Positions 1-8,135 of a stretch of DNA of 64,000 nt are shown here, in pieces. The number at the start of each line of letters is the position of its first letter. Within the stretch, counting starts at the first letter, position 1. The stretch spans positions 36,353 through 100,352 of the forward strand of contig NZ_JACSPW010000015.1 in NCBI RefSeq assembly GCF_014836935.1, written 5' to 3'. This DNA is from Solibacillus merdavium. GTDB taxonomy: Bacteria; Bacillota; Bacilli; Bacillales_A; Planococcaceae. The notes below the pieces were generated by a model. That model searched no databases, was not told the DNA's origin, and worked only from the letters and a program-made list of their open reading frames with translations. Made by a program: the position numbers and the translations under genes.

Positions 1-259
1 AATTTTCTCCTCCCAAAATACCAGGATAAAATTCTTCTACGCCGATAAATTCGTTAGCTCCCTTTACCTGATTGTATTGATAAAAGGCGTTTTGAACAGG
101 TGATGCGAGTAAAGGGGTAATGAAGCCATTTGCTAAAATACTCGAAAACAACACTACGACAATAACAATCATTGAAATTAATACTGTTTTCCATGTGCTT
201 CTTCGCTTTGCCTTACTAATCGACTTCTTCATTTTTTCGATATTAAAAAGTTCACCCAT
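1..259 (-). CDS. Anti-sigma factor, Sigma_reg_N-type N-terminus (partial)
   Basis: Only the first 86 codons are inside the window; the gene continues past the left edge. The visible protein has a basic cytoplasmic start (KKSISKAKRR at residues 11-20), one membrane segment at about 25-44 and an extracytoplasmic continuation. This is the architecture of the Sigma_reg_N family that holds an ECF sigma factor at the membrane. Its ATG overlaps the stop codon of the sigma gene at 259 by one base (TAATG), so the two are probably translationally coupled. The role as the cognate anti-sigma factor is inferred from position and topology. Confidence 0.7.
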   Translation of the reverse strand, partial: MGELFNIEKMKKSISKAKRRSTWKTVLISMIVIVVVLFSSILANGFITPLLASPVQNAFYQYNQVKGANEFIGVEEFYPGILGGEN

Positions 260-747
260 TATAGATCCTCCCATTTCTTTTTTAATGCTTGTCGTGCACG
301 CTGTAAATACGTGCGAATATGATTTTCGGATACGTCTAAAATTGCGGCCATTTCCTTATAAGATAGATCCATAAAATATTTCATAATGAGTAACTGCTGA
401 TACGTTGACGAAAGTCCCTGCAATGCTTTGTGCAACGTTTGATTTTGCTCATCGATGAGAAGATGCTCCTCAATATTTAATGAAGATTGAAATTGTTGCA
501 TTTCGTCATTACTTAAAGAGACGGACCTTTTATTTTTGTTATATAACGTGTAATAACGATGTAATGCCACTTTAAAAAGCCATGCGCGCAGATTTTTTGC
601 TTGAATTTGCGATAAGCATTCAATTGTTTTCATAATGGTTTCTTGTGTGACGTCTTCTGCATCTTCCTTTGTAGCCCCAATTTTTAATAAATATTTGAAA
701 ACAATTTGTGCTTCTTCAAGCAAATAGTTTTCCCATGACTTGTCCAT
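259..747 (-). CDS. ECF-type RNA polymerase sigma factor
   Basis: A 162-residue ECF (group 4) sigma factor. Region 2 spans about residues 10-75, with the typical EDAEDVTQET core that recognises the -10 element. Region 4 spans about 105-155 and has a helix-turn-helix around LSYKEMAAILDVSENHI. The length is normal for the family. It is followed immediately by a membrane anti-sigma gene, so activity is probably controlled by release from the membrane in response to envelope stress. I cannot assign it to a named group such as SigM, SigV or SigW from sequence alone. No confident autoregulatory promoter was seen in 748-910. Confidence 0.85.
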   Translation of the reverse strand: MDKSWENYLLEEAQIVFKYLLKIGATKEDAEDVTQETIMKTIECLSQIQAKNLRAWLFKVALHRYYTLYNKNKRSVSLSNDEMQQFQSSLNIEEHLLIDEQNQTLHKALQGLSSTYQQLLIMKYFMDLSYKEMAAILDVSENHIRTYLQRARQALKKKWEDL

Positions 748-920
748 AGTTCACCAACTTCCGGATATCCATATGTTGAAAATAAGAAGCCTTAATCGTG
801 TGAAATAAAACGAAATATGCTTTACTTATTGTAAGTTAACTTACTTATATAACTAATTAAATTCGTAAAAGTATACAAAATAAAAAAATATATTTTATAA
901 ACAAGCAAGGAGTGACGATG

Positions 921-2252
921 ATGAAAGTTGTAATTATCGGTGGGGATGCTGCGGGGATGAGTGCGGCGATGGAAATTGTCCGTAACGATAAATCCGCACA
1001 AATTGTTGTTTTAGAAAAGGGCGATATTTATTCGTATGGCCAATGTGGGTTGCCTTATGTGATAAACGGAAAAGTACCGAATACAGATGAGCTTATAGCG
1101 CGGGATGTCGAGGAATTCCGTTCAAAATACGATATTGATGCGCGAATTTTTCATGAAGTGACGGCGATTGATACAAAACTACAAACAGTGAGTGGGCATG
1201 ATGTAAATAGTAAGGAGCCTTTTGAATTTGCATATGATAAATTGCTGATTGCAACAGGTGCTGCGCCGAAAATGCCTCCATTGGAAAATGCTGATTTACA
1301 GGGCATTCATATGATTAAAACGATTCCTCAAATGAATGCACTGATGGAACAATTACCGAATGTGAAGCATGTTACAGTCGTAGGTGGCGGCTATATAGGA
1401 TTGGAAGTTGTTGAAACGGTTCGTGAGCGCGGTCTGGATGTTCGTCTGATCCATCAAGGGAGTCAGTTAATGTCGATTTTAGATCCAGAGCTTTCAAAAA
1501 TCATTTATGAAGAGGCGATTTCACATGGAGTGGAAGTATTACTGAATGAAGAGACAATTGGTTTTGAAGGGAAACAATGTGTCGAGGCAATCCGTACAAA
1601 AACAGGAACATACCCTACAGAACTTGTCATTGTTGCGACCGGTGTAAGTCCCAATACACAATTTGCAAAAGAGTTTGCAAAGCTTGGAAATGGGGCGCTC
1701 ATCGTTAATGAAAAAATGGAAACATCTATTGCCAATGTATATGCAGCGGGAGATTGTGCGTCACATTTCAACCGGCTTAAGCAGCACGATGACTACTTGC
1801 CACTCGGTACTACAGCGAATAAGCAGGGACGAATCGCTGGTTTGAATATTGCCGGTTTTAATTATAAATTTAGTGGAATTGTAGGCACATCCATACTGAA
1901 GTTTTTTGATTTACAAATAGGGATGACGGGATTATCCAATGCAGACGCGGATAAGCTACATGCGTTGGTTGAGGCATATGTAATGGAAGTGAACGATATT
2001 GCTAGCTATTATCCTCATGCAAGTAAGATGAAACTGCGCATGCTAGTCGAACAACAAAGCCGCAAGCTTGTAGGATTGCAAATTGTAGGAAAGCACGGGG
2101 TCGATAAACGAATTGATGTGTTCGCAACAGCGCTTTACAATGAAATGACCTTTGAAGAATTATTGGACTTAGACTTAGCGTATGCCCCACCATTCAGCGG
2201 TGTTTGGGATGCGCTCATGCAGGCACCGAAGCGCTACGGAAAAAAGGGTTAA
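921..2252 (+). CDS. CoA-disulfide reductase-like FAD/NAD(P) oxidoreductase
   Basis: A 443-residue pyridine nucleotide-disulfide oxidoreductase. The N-terminus carries the FAD-binding GGDAAG motif, followed by YGQCGLPY with a single redox cysteine at about residue 42. This is the hallmark of CoA-disulfide reductases and related NADH oxidases or persulfide reductases. A second Rossmann motif (VVGGGYIGLE) and the FAD motif near VYAAGDC follow, then a dimerisation domain. The likely reaction is NAD(P)H-dependent reduction of CoA disulfide or a related low-molecular-weight thiol. The start is the ATG 8 bases after AAGGAG at 907-912; a GTG at 912 overlaps that site and was not chosen. No rhodanese domain is fused. 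Confidence 0.8.
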   Translation: MKVVIIGGDAAGMSAAMEIVRNDKSAQIVVLEKGDIYSYGQCGLPYVINGKVPNTDELIARDVEEFRSKYDIDARIFHEVTAIDTKLQTVSGHDVNSKEPFEFAYDKLLIATGAAPKMPPLENADLQGIHMIKTIPQMNALMEQLPNVKHVTVVGGGYIGLEVVETVRERGLDVRLIHQGSQLMSILDPELSKIIYEEAISHGVEVLLNEETIGFEGKQCVEAIRTKTGTYPTELVIVATGVSPNTQFAKEFAKLGNGALIVNEKMETSIANVYAAGDCASHFNRLKQHDDYLPLGTTANKQGRIAGLNIAGFNYKFSGIVGTSILKFFDLQIGMTGLSNADADKLHALVEAYVMEVNDIASYYPHASKMKLRMLVEQQSRKLVGLQIVGKHGVDKRIDVFATALYNEMTFEELLDLDLAYAPPFSGVWDALMQAPKRYGKKG

Positions 2253-2260
2253 AAACGTCG

Positions 2261-2303
2261 CAAGCTCCAGCTATTATTGGGAAATAGCTGGAGCTTGTTT
2301 TGT
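2261..2303 (+). terminator. Rho-independent terminator after CoA-disulfide reductase-like gene
   Basis: A perfect 15-bp inverted repeat (2261-2275 with 2283-2297) around a 7-base loop is followed by TTTTGTGTTT. It closes the flavoprotein transcript. Confidence 0.85.
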
Positions 2304-2701
2304 GTTTAAAAGAGGTGTTAGTCAAATTTTGTTCAAATGAATTATCAATAGATAAACGTTCGACCATGCTGGCAGCTATGTTTGATCTGCAAGGTGGAAT
2401 CATGGAGAAGGCTATCTACTTTGCTTTGAACTTATACATACTATAGCGCAAGTTTATGGAGAAAATGTCATTTTAATAAAGTTGTAAAAAATATGTAAAG
2501 TAGCCAATTGCTTATGAAAACCCGTAGTAGCAAGCGTTTCTAAGGGTTTCTTTATATATTTTTATTATTTTATATTGTTTTTATAACAATAATGTGACAT
2601 GTATGACGAATATATATACGAATTTATTTCGAAAAATCACTTTGCATAAAAAAATCAAAGAAAAACAAACTAACTTCAATTAGGAATAAGGAGGAATAAG
2701 C
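2304..2701 (+). other. Non-coding gap with a coding-like remnant and the tlp promoter
   Basis: This ~400-base stretch holds no recognised gene. At 2315-2446 an open frame of 43 codons starting GTG has amino-acid composition like a real protein (…TMLAAMFDLQGG…) and ends in TAG; it is either an unrecognised small protein or the remnant of a decayed gene. The rest (2447-2640) is AT-rich with no clear structure. A candidate forespore promoter precedes tlp. Confidence 0.4.
2644..2672 (+). promoter_or_regulatory. Candidate sigma-G promoter of tlp
   Basis: GCATA at 2644-2648 and CAAACTA at 2666-2672 are separated by 17 bases. This resembles the SigG pattern (GMATR, 17-18 bases, CATNHTA) known for small acid-soluble spore protein genes and lies 30 bases before the tlp start. 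The call is by eye and depends on the identity of the downstream gene. Confidence 0.4.
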
Positions 2702-2944
2702 ATGAAAAATGATAGACATGAAGTATTTAATAAAAAATCCAAAAATGCGCTAAGTTTAGGGAAGATGATTGAAAATACGAAAGAAAATATTCAAGAGGCG
2801 GAAATTAGTAAAGAATTCGCATTTCCTGAAGAACTGGAAAATTTAGAGGAAAAAAATGCGCGACGTAAAACGGCCATTGCACAAATGGAAGAACAAATAA
2901 GAGAAGAAAAAGCCTTTCAAGCTAGAAAAAATTATTATAAATAA
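2702..2944 (+). CDS. tlp: Small acid-soluble spore protein Tlp
   Basis: An 80-residue charged, helical protein. The central region matches the Tlp (thioredoxin-like SASP) family: an MIENTKENIQEAE segment, then EEKNARRKTAIAQMEEQIREE, corresponding to the VQNTIENIEEA and EEKNARRE signatures of Bacillus Tlp. The usual length is about 70-83 residues. Tlp is made in the forespore and packaged in the spore core. It has a strong GGAGGAATAAGC leader before the ATG, a candidate SigG promoter upstream and its own terminator, so it is monocistronic. It is direct evidence that the organism sporulates. Confidence 0.75.
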   Translation: MKNDRHEVFNKKSKNALSLGKMIENTKENIQEAEISKEFAFPEELENLEEKNARRKTAIAQMEEQIREEKAFQARKNYYK

Positions 2945-2954
2945 TGCTTCAGTC

Positions 2955-2989
2955 AAAACGTTAATCTTAATGGGATTAACGTTTTTTTA
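2955..2989 (+). terminator. Terminator after tlp
   Basis: AAAACGTTAATC at 2955-2966 pairs with the GATTAACGTTTT segment that follows, and the hairpin runs into a T tract. Confidence 0.8.
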
Positions 2990-3056
2990 TTTAGTAAAAA
3001 GGCAGAATTTCAACTTTATGAATTTTTTATTGTGAGATATTCATTTTAACAATAAA

Positions 3057-3083
3057 ACTCTCATACAGTGTTCTTGTGAGAGT
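3057..3083. other. Hairpin upstream of P-type ATPase gene
   Basis: ACTCTCA (3057-3063) pairs with TGAGAGT (3077-3083). No strong T tract follows immediately (GCTCATATTTTT), so it could be a regulator-binding palindrome or weak attenuator in the 160-base leader of the ATPase gene. Confidence 0.35.
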
Positions 3084-3151
3084 GCTCATATTTTTCGTGC
3101 AATAGCAAAATAAAGTGGTTATCTATACTGAAAACTTGAAGGGAGGTTCTC

Positions 3152-5743
3152 ATGAATTTATCTGACTTTTACCGTAATTCCGTACAGGAAGTTATGAAGA
3201 AGCTGGACGTAACACCATATGGACTGACAGACTACGAAGTGCGTTCTCGACATAAAAAATATGGCTATAATGAACTGAAAGAAGGTAAACAAAAGAATAT
3301 CTTTCAAGTTCTGCTAGAGCAGTTTCAGGATTTTTTGGTCATTATCTTAATTGCTGCTGCCATTATTTCTATGTTTCTTGGTGATGTAGATAGCTCCATT
3401 GTTATTCTAATCGTACTTGTTTTAAATGCCGTACTGGGGACTGTTCAGCATGTAAGAGCGGAAAAATCGCTAAACAGTCTAAAGGAAATGGCGGCACCCG
3501 TTTCTAAAGTCATCCGTGAAGGAGAAGTAATTGAAATACCGTCAAGAAATGTTATTGTCGGTGACCTGCTCGTTTTGGAAGCTGGCGATTATATTAGTGC
3601 CGATGGTAGAGTAATTGAAAGCTATAGTTTGCAAATAAACGAAAGTTCGTTAACCGGTGAATCATTAGCCATTGATAAAATAGCGAACACAATCCATGAA
3701 AAAGAGCTTGCCATTGGCGATAAGAGGAACATGGTTTTCTCCGGGAGCTTTGTAACGAATGGTCGTGGAAAAGCTGTCGTTACTTCAATTGGAATGAATA
3801 CAGAGATCGGTAAAATTGCCACTCTTTTGGACAATGCACAGGAGAAAAAAACACCATTGCAAGTGAGCTTGGATCGTTTTGGGAAGCGTCTTGCACTTGG
3901 CATTATTATTATTTGTTTAATTATATTCGGACTTGATCTAATTCGAGGGCGGGAGTTAATTGATTCCTTTATGTTCGCCGTTTCGTTGGCGGTTGCAGCG
4001 ATTCCGGAAGCACTCAGCTCGATTGTGACGATCGTTCTGGCAGTGGGAACCACAAATATGGCGAAGGAAAATGCCATTATTCGTAAGCTGCATGCAGTAG
4101 AAAGTTTGGGGAGTGTATCGATTATCTGTTCAGATAAGACAGGGACACTTACGCAAAATAAAATGACGGTGCAAGAGGTCTATACAGGCGATCAAGTTCT
4201 GCCATTTAACGAGCTACAGCTAGTTAATCCAAATCATAAAAAACTACTCGAATTGGCCATGCTCTGCAATAATTCCGTTGTATTGAAGGATAAGGAAATC
4301 GGGGATCCAACGGAATTGGCCCTCGTGAAGTTAGGACGTGAATATGACTTGAATGAACATATTGTACGTGGCCTTCATCAACGCGTTGGTGAATTACCTT
4401 TTGATTCGACTCGTAAGGTAATGAGTACAGTTCACCGCATGGGAAATCGTTCCGTCATGATTACAAAAGGTGCAGTTGATGTACTTCTGCCGCGTATTAG
4501 CCGCATTCATTCAAGTAATGGTGGGTCTAACATAACGACGCAGCAAGTAGAAAAAATCAATCACGTAAATGAAACCTTCTCAAATGCTGGGTTAAGAGTA
4601 ATGGCGATTACGTATAAAGATTTATTTTCTCCTACCTTAACTGAAAAAGAGGAGCATAACTTAACTTTTGTTGGATTAATCGCGATGATGGATCCACCAC
4701 GCGAAGAATCGGCACAAGCAGTGGCAGATTGTATTAAAGCGGGAATCAAGCCGGTCATGATTACAGGAGATCATAAAATTACTGCGATGGCGATTGCAAA
4801 GAAACTCGGCATTTTAAAAAATCCGAATGAAGCTATTGAAGGTAAAGAAATCGAAAAGCTTTCAGATAGGGAATTGAAGGCAAAGGTAGAAAAAATCTCA
4901 GTTTATGCACGTGTCTCACCGGAACATAAAATACGGATTGTGAAGGCATGGCAAGACAAAGGACATGTAGTCGCCATGACGGGGGATGGTGTAAATGATG
5001 CCCCAGCGCTGAAACAGGCCGAAATTGGTGTAGCAATGGGCACAGGGACAGAAGTTGCAAAGGATGCTTCCTCAATGATTTTAACCGATGATAACTTTTT
5101 GACGATCGTCAAATCGATTTCGAATGGTCGAAGCATTTACGCCAATATTAGTAACGCTATTAAATTCTTATTATCTGGAAACGCGGGTGCAATTATTGTC
5201 GTTTTATATGCAACGCTTTTTGCATTGCCTGCACCGTTTCTACCGATTCATCTATTATTTATAAATTTATTAACGGATAGTTTGCCAGCAATTGCGATTG
5301 GGCTAGAGCCGCATAATAAAAAGCTTATGAAAGAAAAGCCCCGTAACATAAATGAGCCGTTGTTAAATAAGAAGTTTGTTTCCCAAGTAGGGTTTGAGGG
5401 AGCGATTATTGCGGCAGTCACAATTATCGCCTTCCAAATTGGGTTATCGACAGGTGATACTGCAGTAGCTACAACGATGGCATTTGCGACGCTCTGTTTA
5501 TCAAGACTGATACATGGCTTTAATTGCCGCTCCGAGGAATCAATTTTTAAACTGGGACTCTTCTCGAATTTAGCCGTGTGGATTGCATTTTTATTAGGAT
5601 TTTCGATACTGAACTTTGTGCTAATTTCTGGATTATTTGAAGTAGCACGATTGAACAACTTCCAATATTTAGTTATTTATAGTTTATCATTAGTTCCACT
5701 AATTATCATTCAGCTTCATAAACTATTTTTCAAAGCGAGTTAA
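3152..5743 (+). CDS. Calcium-type cation-transporting P-type ATPase
   Basis: An 863-residue P2-type ATPase. Order: N-terminal cation ATPase domain (1-70), first membrane pair, actuator domain with TGES (about 170), M4 with the ion-site motif IPEAL, phosphorylation motif DKTGT (catalytic Asp about 328), nucleotide-binding domain, hinge TGDGVNDAP, and a C-terminal membrane bundle. PEAL in place of PEGL/PEGLP and the length fit the bacterial PMCA-like Ca2+ ATPases; Ca2+ or Mn2+ export is the likely role, but the substrate is not proven by sequence. It has a GGGAGG ribosome site 8 bases before the ATG and its own terminator. Confidence 0.85.
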   Translation: MNLSDFYRNSVQEVMKKLDVTPYGLTDYEVRSRHKKYGYNELKEGKQKNIFQVLLEQFQDFLVIILIAAAIISMFLGDVDSSIVILIVLVLNAVLGTVQHVRAEKSLNSLKEMAAPVSKVIREGEVIEIPSRNVIVGDLLVLEAGDYISADGRVIESYSLQINESSLTGESLAIDKIANTIHEKELAIGDKRNMVFSGSFVTNGRGKAVVTSIGMNTEIGKIATLLDNAQEKKTPLQVSLDRFGKRLALGIIIICLIIFGLDLIRGRELIDSFMFAVSLAVAAIPEALSSIVTIVLAVGTTNMAKENAIIRKLHAVESLGSVSIICSDKTGTLTQNKMTVQEVYTGDQVLPFNELQLVNPNHKKLLELAMLCNNSVVLKDKEIGDPTELALVKLGREYDLNEHIVRGLHQRVGELPFDSTRKVMSTVHRMGNRSVMITKGAVDVLLPRISRIHSSNGGSNITTQQVEKINHVNETFSNAGLRVMAITYKDLFSPTLTEKEEHNLTFVGLIAMMDPPREESAQAVADCIKAGIKPVMITGDHKITAMAIAKKLGILKNPNEAIEGKEIEKLSDRELKAKVEKISVYARVSPEHKIRIVKAWQDKGHVVAMTGDGVNDAPALKQAEIGVAMGTGTEVAKDASSMILTDDNFLTIVKSISNGRSIYANISNAIKFLLSGNAGAIIVVLYATLFALPAPFLPIHLLFINLLTDSLPAIAIGLEPHNKKLMKEKPRNINEPLLNKKFVSQVGFEGAIIAAVTIIAFQIGLSTGDTAVATTMAFATLCLSRLIHGFNCRSEESIFKLGLFSNLAVWIAFLLGFSILNFVLISGLFEVARLNNFQYLVIYSLSLVPLIIIQLHKLFFKAS

Positions 5744-5761
5744 AGAGAGCTGCTTGAATAT

Positions 5762-5797
5762 AAAGCGCATGCATGAACTAAATTGCATGCGCTTTTC
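5762..5797 (+). terminator. Terminator after P-type ATPase gene
   Basis: A perfect 12-bp stem, AAAGCGCATGCA (5762-5773) with TGCATGCGCTTT (5784-5795), and a short T run. Confidence 0.8.
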
Positions 5798-5879
5798 GAT
5801 TAAATGCTACGCGAGATGGCAACTTTTTTAGGCTTTTAACATAACAATAAAGTTAACAAGGTTATGGAAGGGTGACGTC

Positions 5880-6986
5880 ATAAGTACAACAGTTAAGCAT
5901 TTCTTCGGTCAGGCAATGACAGGGCAGGGCATAAAAAATATATACAAGGATTTAATGAATGAGGCACAAGCGGTGTATTTACTAAAGGGTGCGCACGGCT
6001 TCAAAGTTTCCGAGCTGCTCAAGAACATCGGTGACTACTATGTTAAAAAGGGCGCTAATATCGAGTATTTCCATGATCCGTTATTTGAGGACACAGTTGA
6101 AGGCATTTTTATTCAAGCACCACATCGGAATTTAATTCTTCAGGCAACCAATCCTTCTATAGAGCCTACTGTTCTTGGTGGACGGGATCATGTCATTTCC
6201 CTTTATGACTGTGTGGATGAAGAACAGCTTTCAGCGAGTGAGGCATTATTCTCTTTAAATGAAAAAAAACAGACCTACTATAATCACTGCTTTGCTGCTC
6301 TTTCCAAGGCAATTCATATTCATGATGACTGGGAAGTTGAAACGAGGAAGTATATGAATTGGAGCGGATTGAATCAGCAATTTGCCTATTTGACGAATCA
6401 ATTATTCGGTGAGACGAAATTGGATAAATCCAGTCAGCTGTCCCACCGGCTACTCGGAACGTTAACACCGGCAGGAGCACGTGATACCGTTCCAAGTATT
6501 ACGCAAAACCTGGAAAAGAGACTATTCATCAAAGGGTATCCAGGGACAGGGAAATCCTCGATGATGAAGCGATTAGCAAAAGAAGCGCAGAGTCGTGGAT
6601 ATGATGTGCAGCTCGTATGGTGTGGGTTGGATTCTAATTCAATTGATATGGTCATTTTGCCTGAATTAAAGTTCTGTATTTTTGATAGTACTGAGCCACA
6701 TGTCTATTTCCCGGATGAGAATCGTCCTGGAGATGAAATTTTCGACATTGCCAAGCACTGCCATCCAACAGAAGTAGAGATAAAGAACATTGATAGGCTT
6801 GTTGCACAATATAAAGCGACCATGCTGGAAGCGAAGCATTTTTCAAAGCTATATGCAGATGAAGAGCGGAAAGTCCGTGAAGCAGTGGATGTAGCTCTAA
6901 ACGAGGATGAATTCAATAAACGGACAGTCCCGTTATTTGATCTCGTGGAAGAGTTTAAAGACCATATAAATGAACAACGCATATGA
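5880..6986 (+). CDS. PRK06851-type P-loop ATPase, probable ATA start, decayed first P-loop
   Basis: About 368 residues. The family (named from memory) has two tandem P-loop halves, each beginning with an HxF…T..G motif. The second half here keeps an intact Walker A, KGYPGTGKSSM. The first half has KGAHGFKVSELL where the family has KGGPGTGKS, so its nucleotide site is lost while the rest of the fold remains. The first ATG (5916) falls inside the conserved N-terminal motif. The reading frame stays open upstream through KHFFGQAMTGQG, and a GGAAGGGTGA ribosome site at 5866-5874 is well placed for an ATA codon at 5880, where an ATG would be expected. I therefore extend to 5880; if ATA is not used, the protein starts at 5916. 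Function is unknown; a cupin gene follows by 30 bases. Confidence 0.7.
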   Translation: MSTTVKHFFGQAMTGQGIKNIYKDLMNEAQAVYLLKGAHGFKVSELLKNIGDYYVKKGANIEYFHDPLFEDTVEGIFIQAPHRNLILQATNPSIEPTVLGGRDHVISLYDCVDEEQLSASEALFSLNEKKQTYYNHCFAALSKAIHIHDDWEVETRKYMNWSGLNQQFAYLTNQLFGETKLDKSSQLSHRLLGTLTPAGARDTVPSITQNLEKRLFIKGYPGTGKSSMMKRLAKEAQSRGYDVQLVWCGLDSNSIDMVILPELKFCIFDSTEPHVYFPDENRPGDEIFDIAKHCHPTEVEIKNIDRLVAQYKATMLEAKHFSKLYADEERKVREAVDVALNEDEFNKRTVPLFDLVEEFKDHINEQRI

Positions 6987-7016
6987 TAATAGATGAATTA
7001 TGAAAGGAATGATCAA

Positions 7017-7583
7017 ATGTATTATCCTTATGGGTACCAATTTCAGCAATACCATTATCCTACGCATATACCGGTCAACCCATATGGGGGTACGCCAGGC
7101 AACGTAAATTATCCAATGTGGGTAAATACTACAGCCCCATATTGGCAAGGCGACTCCTCAAGTCATCAGGGAGTGATTTTAAAGGACTATGGAAAAAATC
7201 CGTTTGTCATCAATATTGAGGAAGCGGCGAGACAGAACCAGACGTATCGTACCGCTCTTTGGACAGGAAATCATCTACAGCTTACTTTAATGAGCATAAA
7301 TCCTGGTGAGGATGTTGGGCTAGAGGTGCATCCACATGTGGACCAGTTCATTCGAATTGAGCAGGGCCAGGGGATTACCCAAATGGGGAAAACAAAAGAT
7401 AACCTGAATTTTAATAGAATGGTATTTGATGGTTCTGCTATTTTTGTGCCTGCCGGAACATGGCATAATGTTACGAATACAGGGCAGACACCATTAAAGC
7501 TTTATACAATTTATGCACCACCAAACCATCCATTTGGTACGGTTGAACCTACTAAAGCGAGCCATGAAGAACATAGGAAATAG
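7017..7583 (+). CDS. Cupin-domain protein with Tyr/Pro-rich N-terminus
   Basis: A 188-residue protein. The first ~50 residues are rich in Tyr, Pro, Gln and Gly (YPYGYQFQQYHYP), a composition like spore coat or outer-layer proteins. From about residue 60 there is a single cupin barrel with metal-ligand motif GLEVHPHVDQFIRIE and the second motif VPAGTWHNVTN. This small-cupin type occurs widely in Bacillus and is often annotated as a mannose-6-phosphate isomerase-like cupin, without a proven reaction. The start at 7017 is preceded by AAAGGA at 7003-7008; an in-frame ATG at 6993 lacks a ribosome site. It probably shares a transcript with the P-loop ATPase gene 30 bases upstream. Confidence 0.75.
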   Translation: MYYPYGYQFQQYHYPTHIPVNPYGGTPGNVNYPMWVNTTAPYWQGDSSSHQGVILKDYGKNPFVINIEEAARQNQTYRTALWTGNHLQLTLMSINPGEDVGLEVHPHVDQFIRIEQGQGITQMGKTKDNLNFNRMVFDGSAIFVPAGTWHNVTNTGQTPLKLYTIYAPPNHPFGTVEPTKASHEEHRK

Positions 7584-7591
7584 AATTGAAA

Positions 7592-7628
7592 AGTAAAGAG
7601 CGACTGGATGACCGGTTACTTTTTTTGA
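7592..7628 (+). terminator. Terminator after cupin gene
   Basis: A two-part stem (AAGTAA with TTACTT, CTGG with CCGG around ATGA) followed by a T7 run. Confidence 0.65.
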
Positions 7629-7708
7629 AGAAAAAACAATTTTATGACAAGTATTAATATATTTTTGGAGATTTATATTTTAAAATATCAAAACTCAACA
7701 ATATTGAT

Positions 7709-7850
7709 ACTCTCACTCACACCCTAGTAATAACAAGGTATTGGAAGGTGATTACTAGGTTCAAAAGTGGGAGGGTTTTCTTGTGATTTAGGGCTATGTG
7801 AGGGTGTCGATCGCTAAATCCTTTGGTAAAAAGGGGTTTAGCGATTTTTT
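7709..7850 (+). ncRNA. Candidate structured non-coding RNA of unknown family
   Basis: Three nested pairings can be drawn: an outer stem ACTCTCAC (7709-7716) with GTGAGGGT (7798-7805), an inner perfect 9-bp stem CCTAGTAAT (7723-7731) with ATTACTAGG (7751-7759) around a 19-base loop, and a 12-bp terminator hairpin (7810-7821 with 7834-7845) ending in T6. It is isolated from both neighbours: the cupin gene has its own terminator and the LysR gene starts 285 bases later. I could not match it to any riboswitch or sRNA class I know. No promoter is obvious by eye. Confidence 0.45.
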
Positions 7851-8135
7851 ATTTCTCCTTCTGCACTTTTAAAGCTTCATTTCAGCCTGATACTTCTCAC
7901 GATTTTCATCATATCAACCGATTAAGTACGAAAGCGAATTTAAATGGATAATATAAGATATTTTTATAAAAATAATGATGGATTTAGAATAGGAAGTGTG
8001 TAAGGTTAAAGTGAATTAAACTATTATTTTAACTATAAATTGTGATTTTGGAGACCTTAATAAATAAAAATAAAGAAATAAAGAAGGATAAGGCATTAAA
8101 GTATAACTCAATCTTACAATTGAAAGGAGTTCGAC
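7851..8135 (+). other. Non-coding AT-rich leader before the LysR gene
   Basis: About 285 bases of AT-rich sequence with no open frame and no convincing hairpin. It must contain the LysR-gene promoter and the ribosome site GAAAGGAG just before 8136. Confidence 0.4.

Noticed and set aside
120..374. 84-codon + strand frame at the left edge
   Set aside because: It is antisense to the overlapping minus-strand sigma and anti-sigma genes, which have clear domains and coupled start/stop codons.
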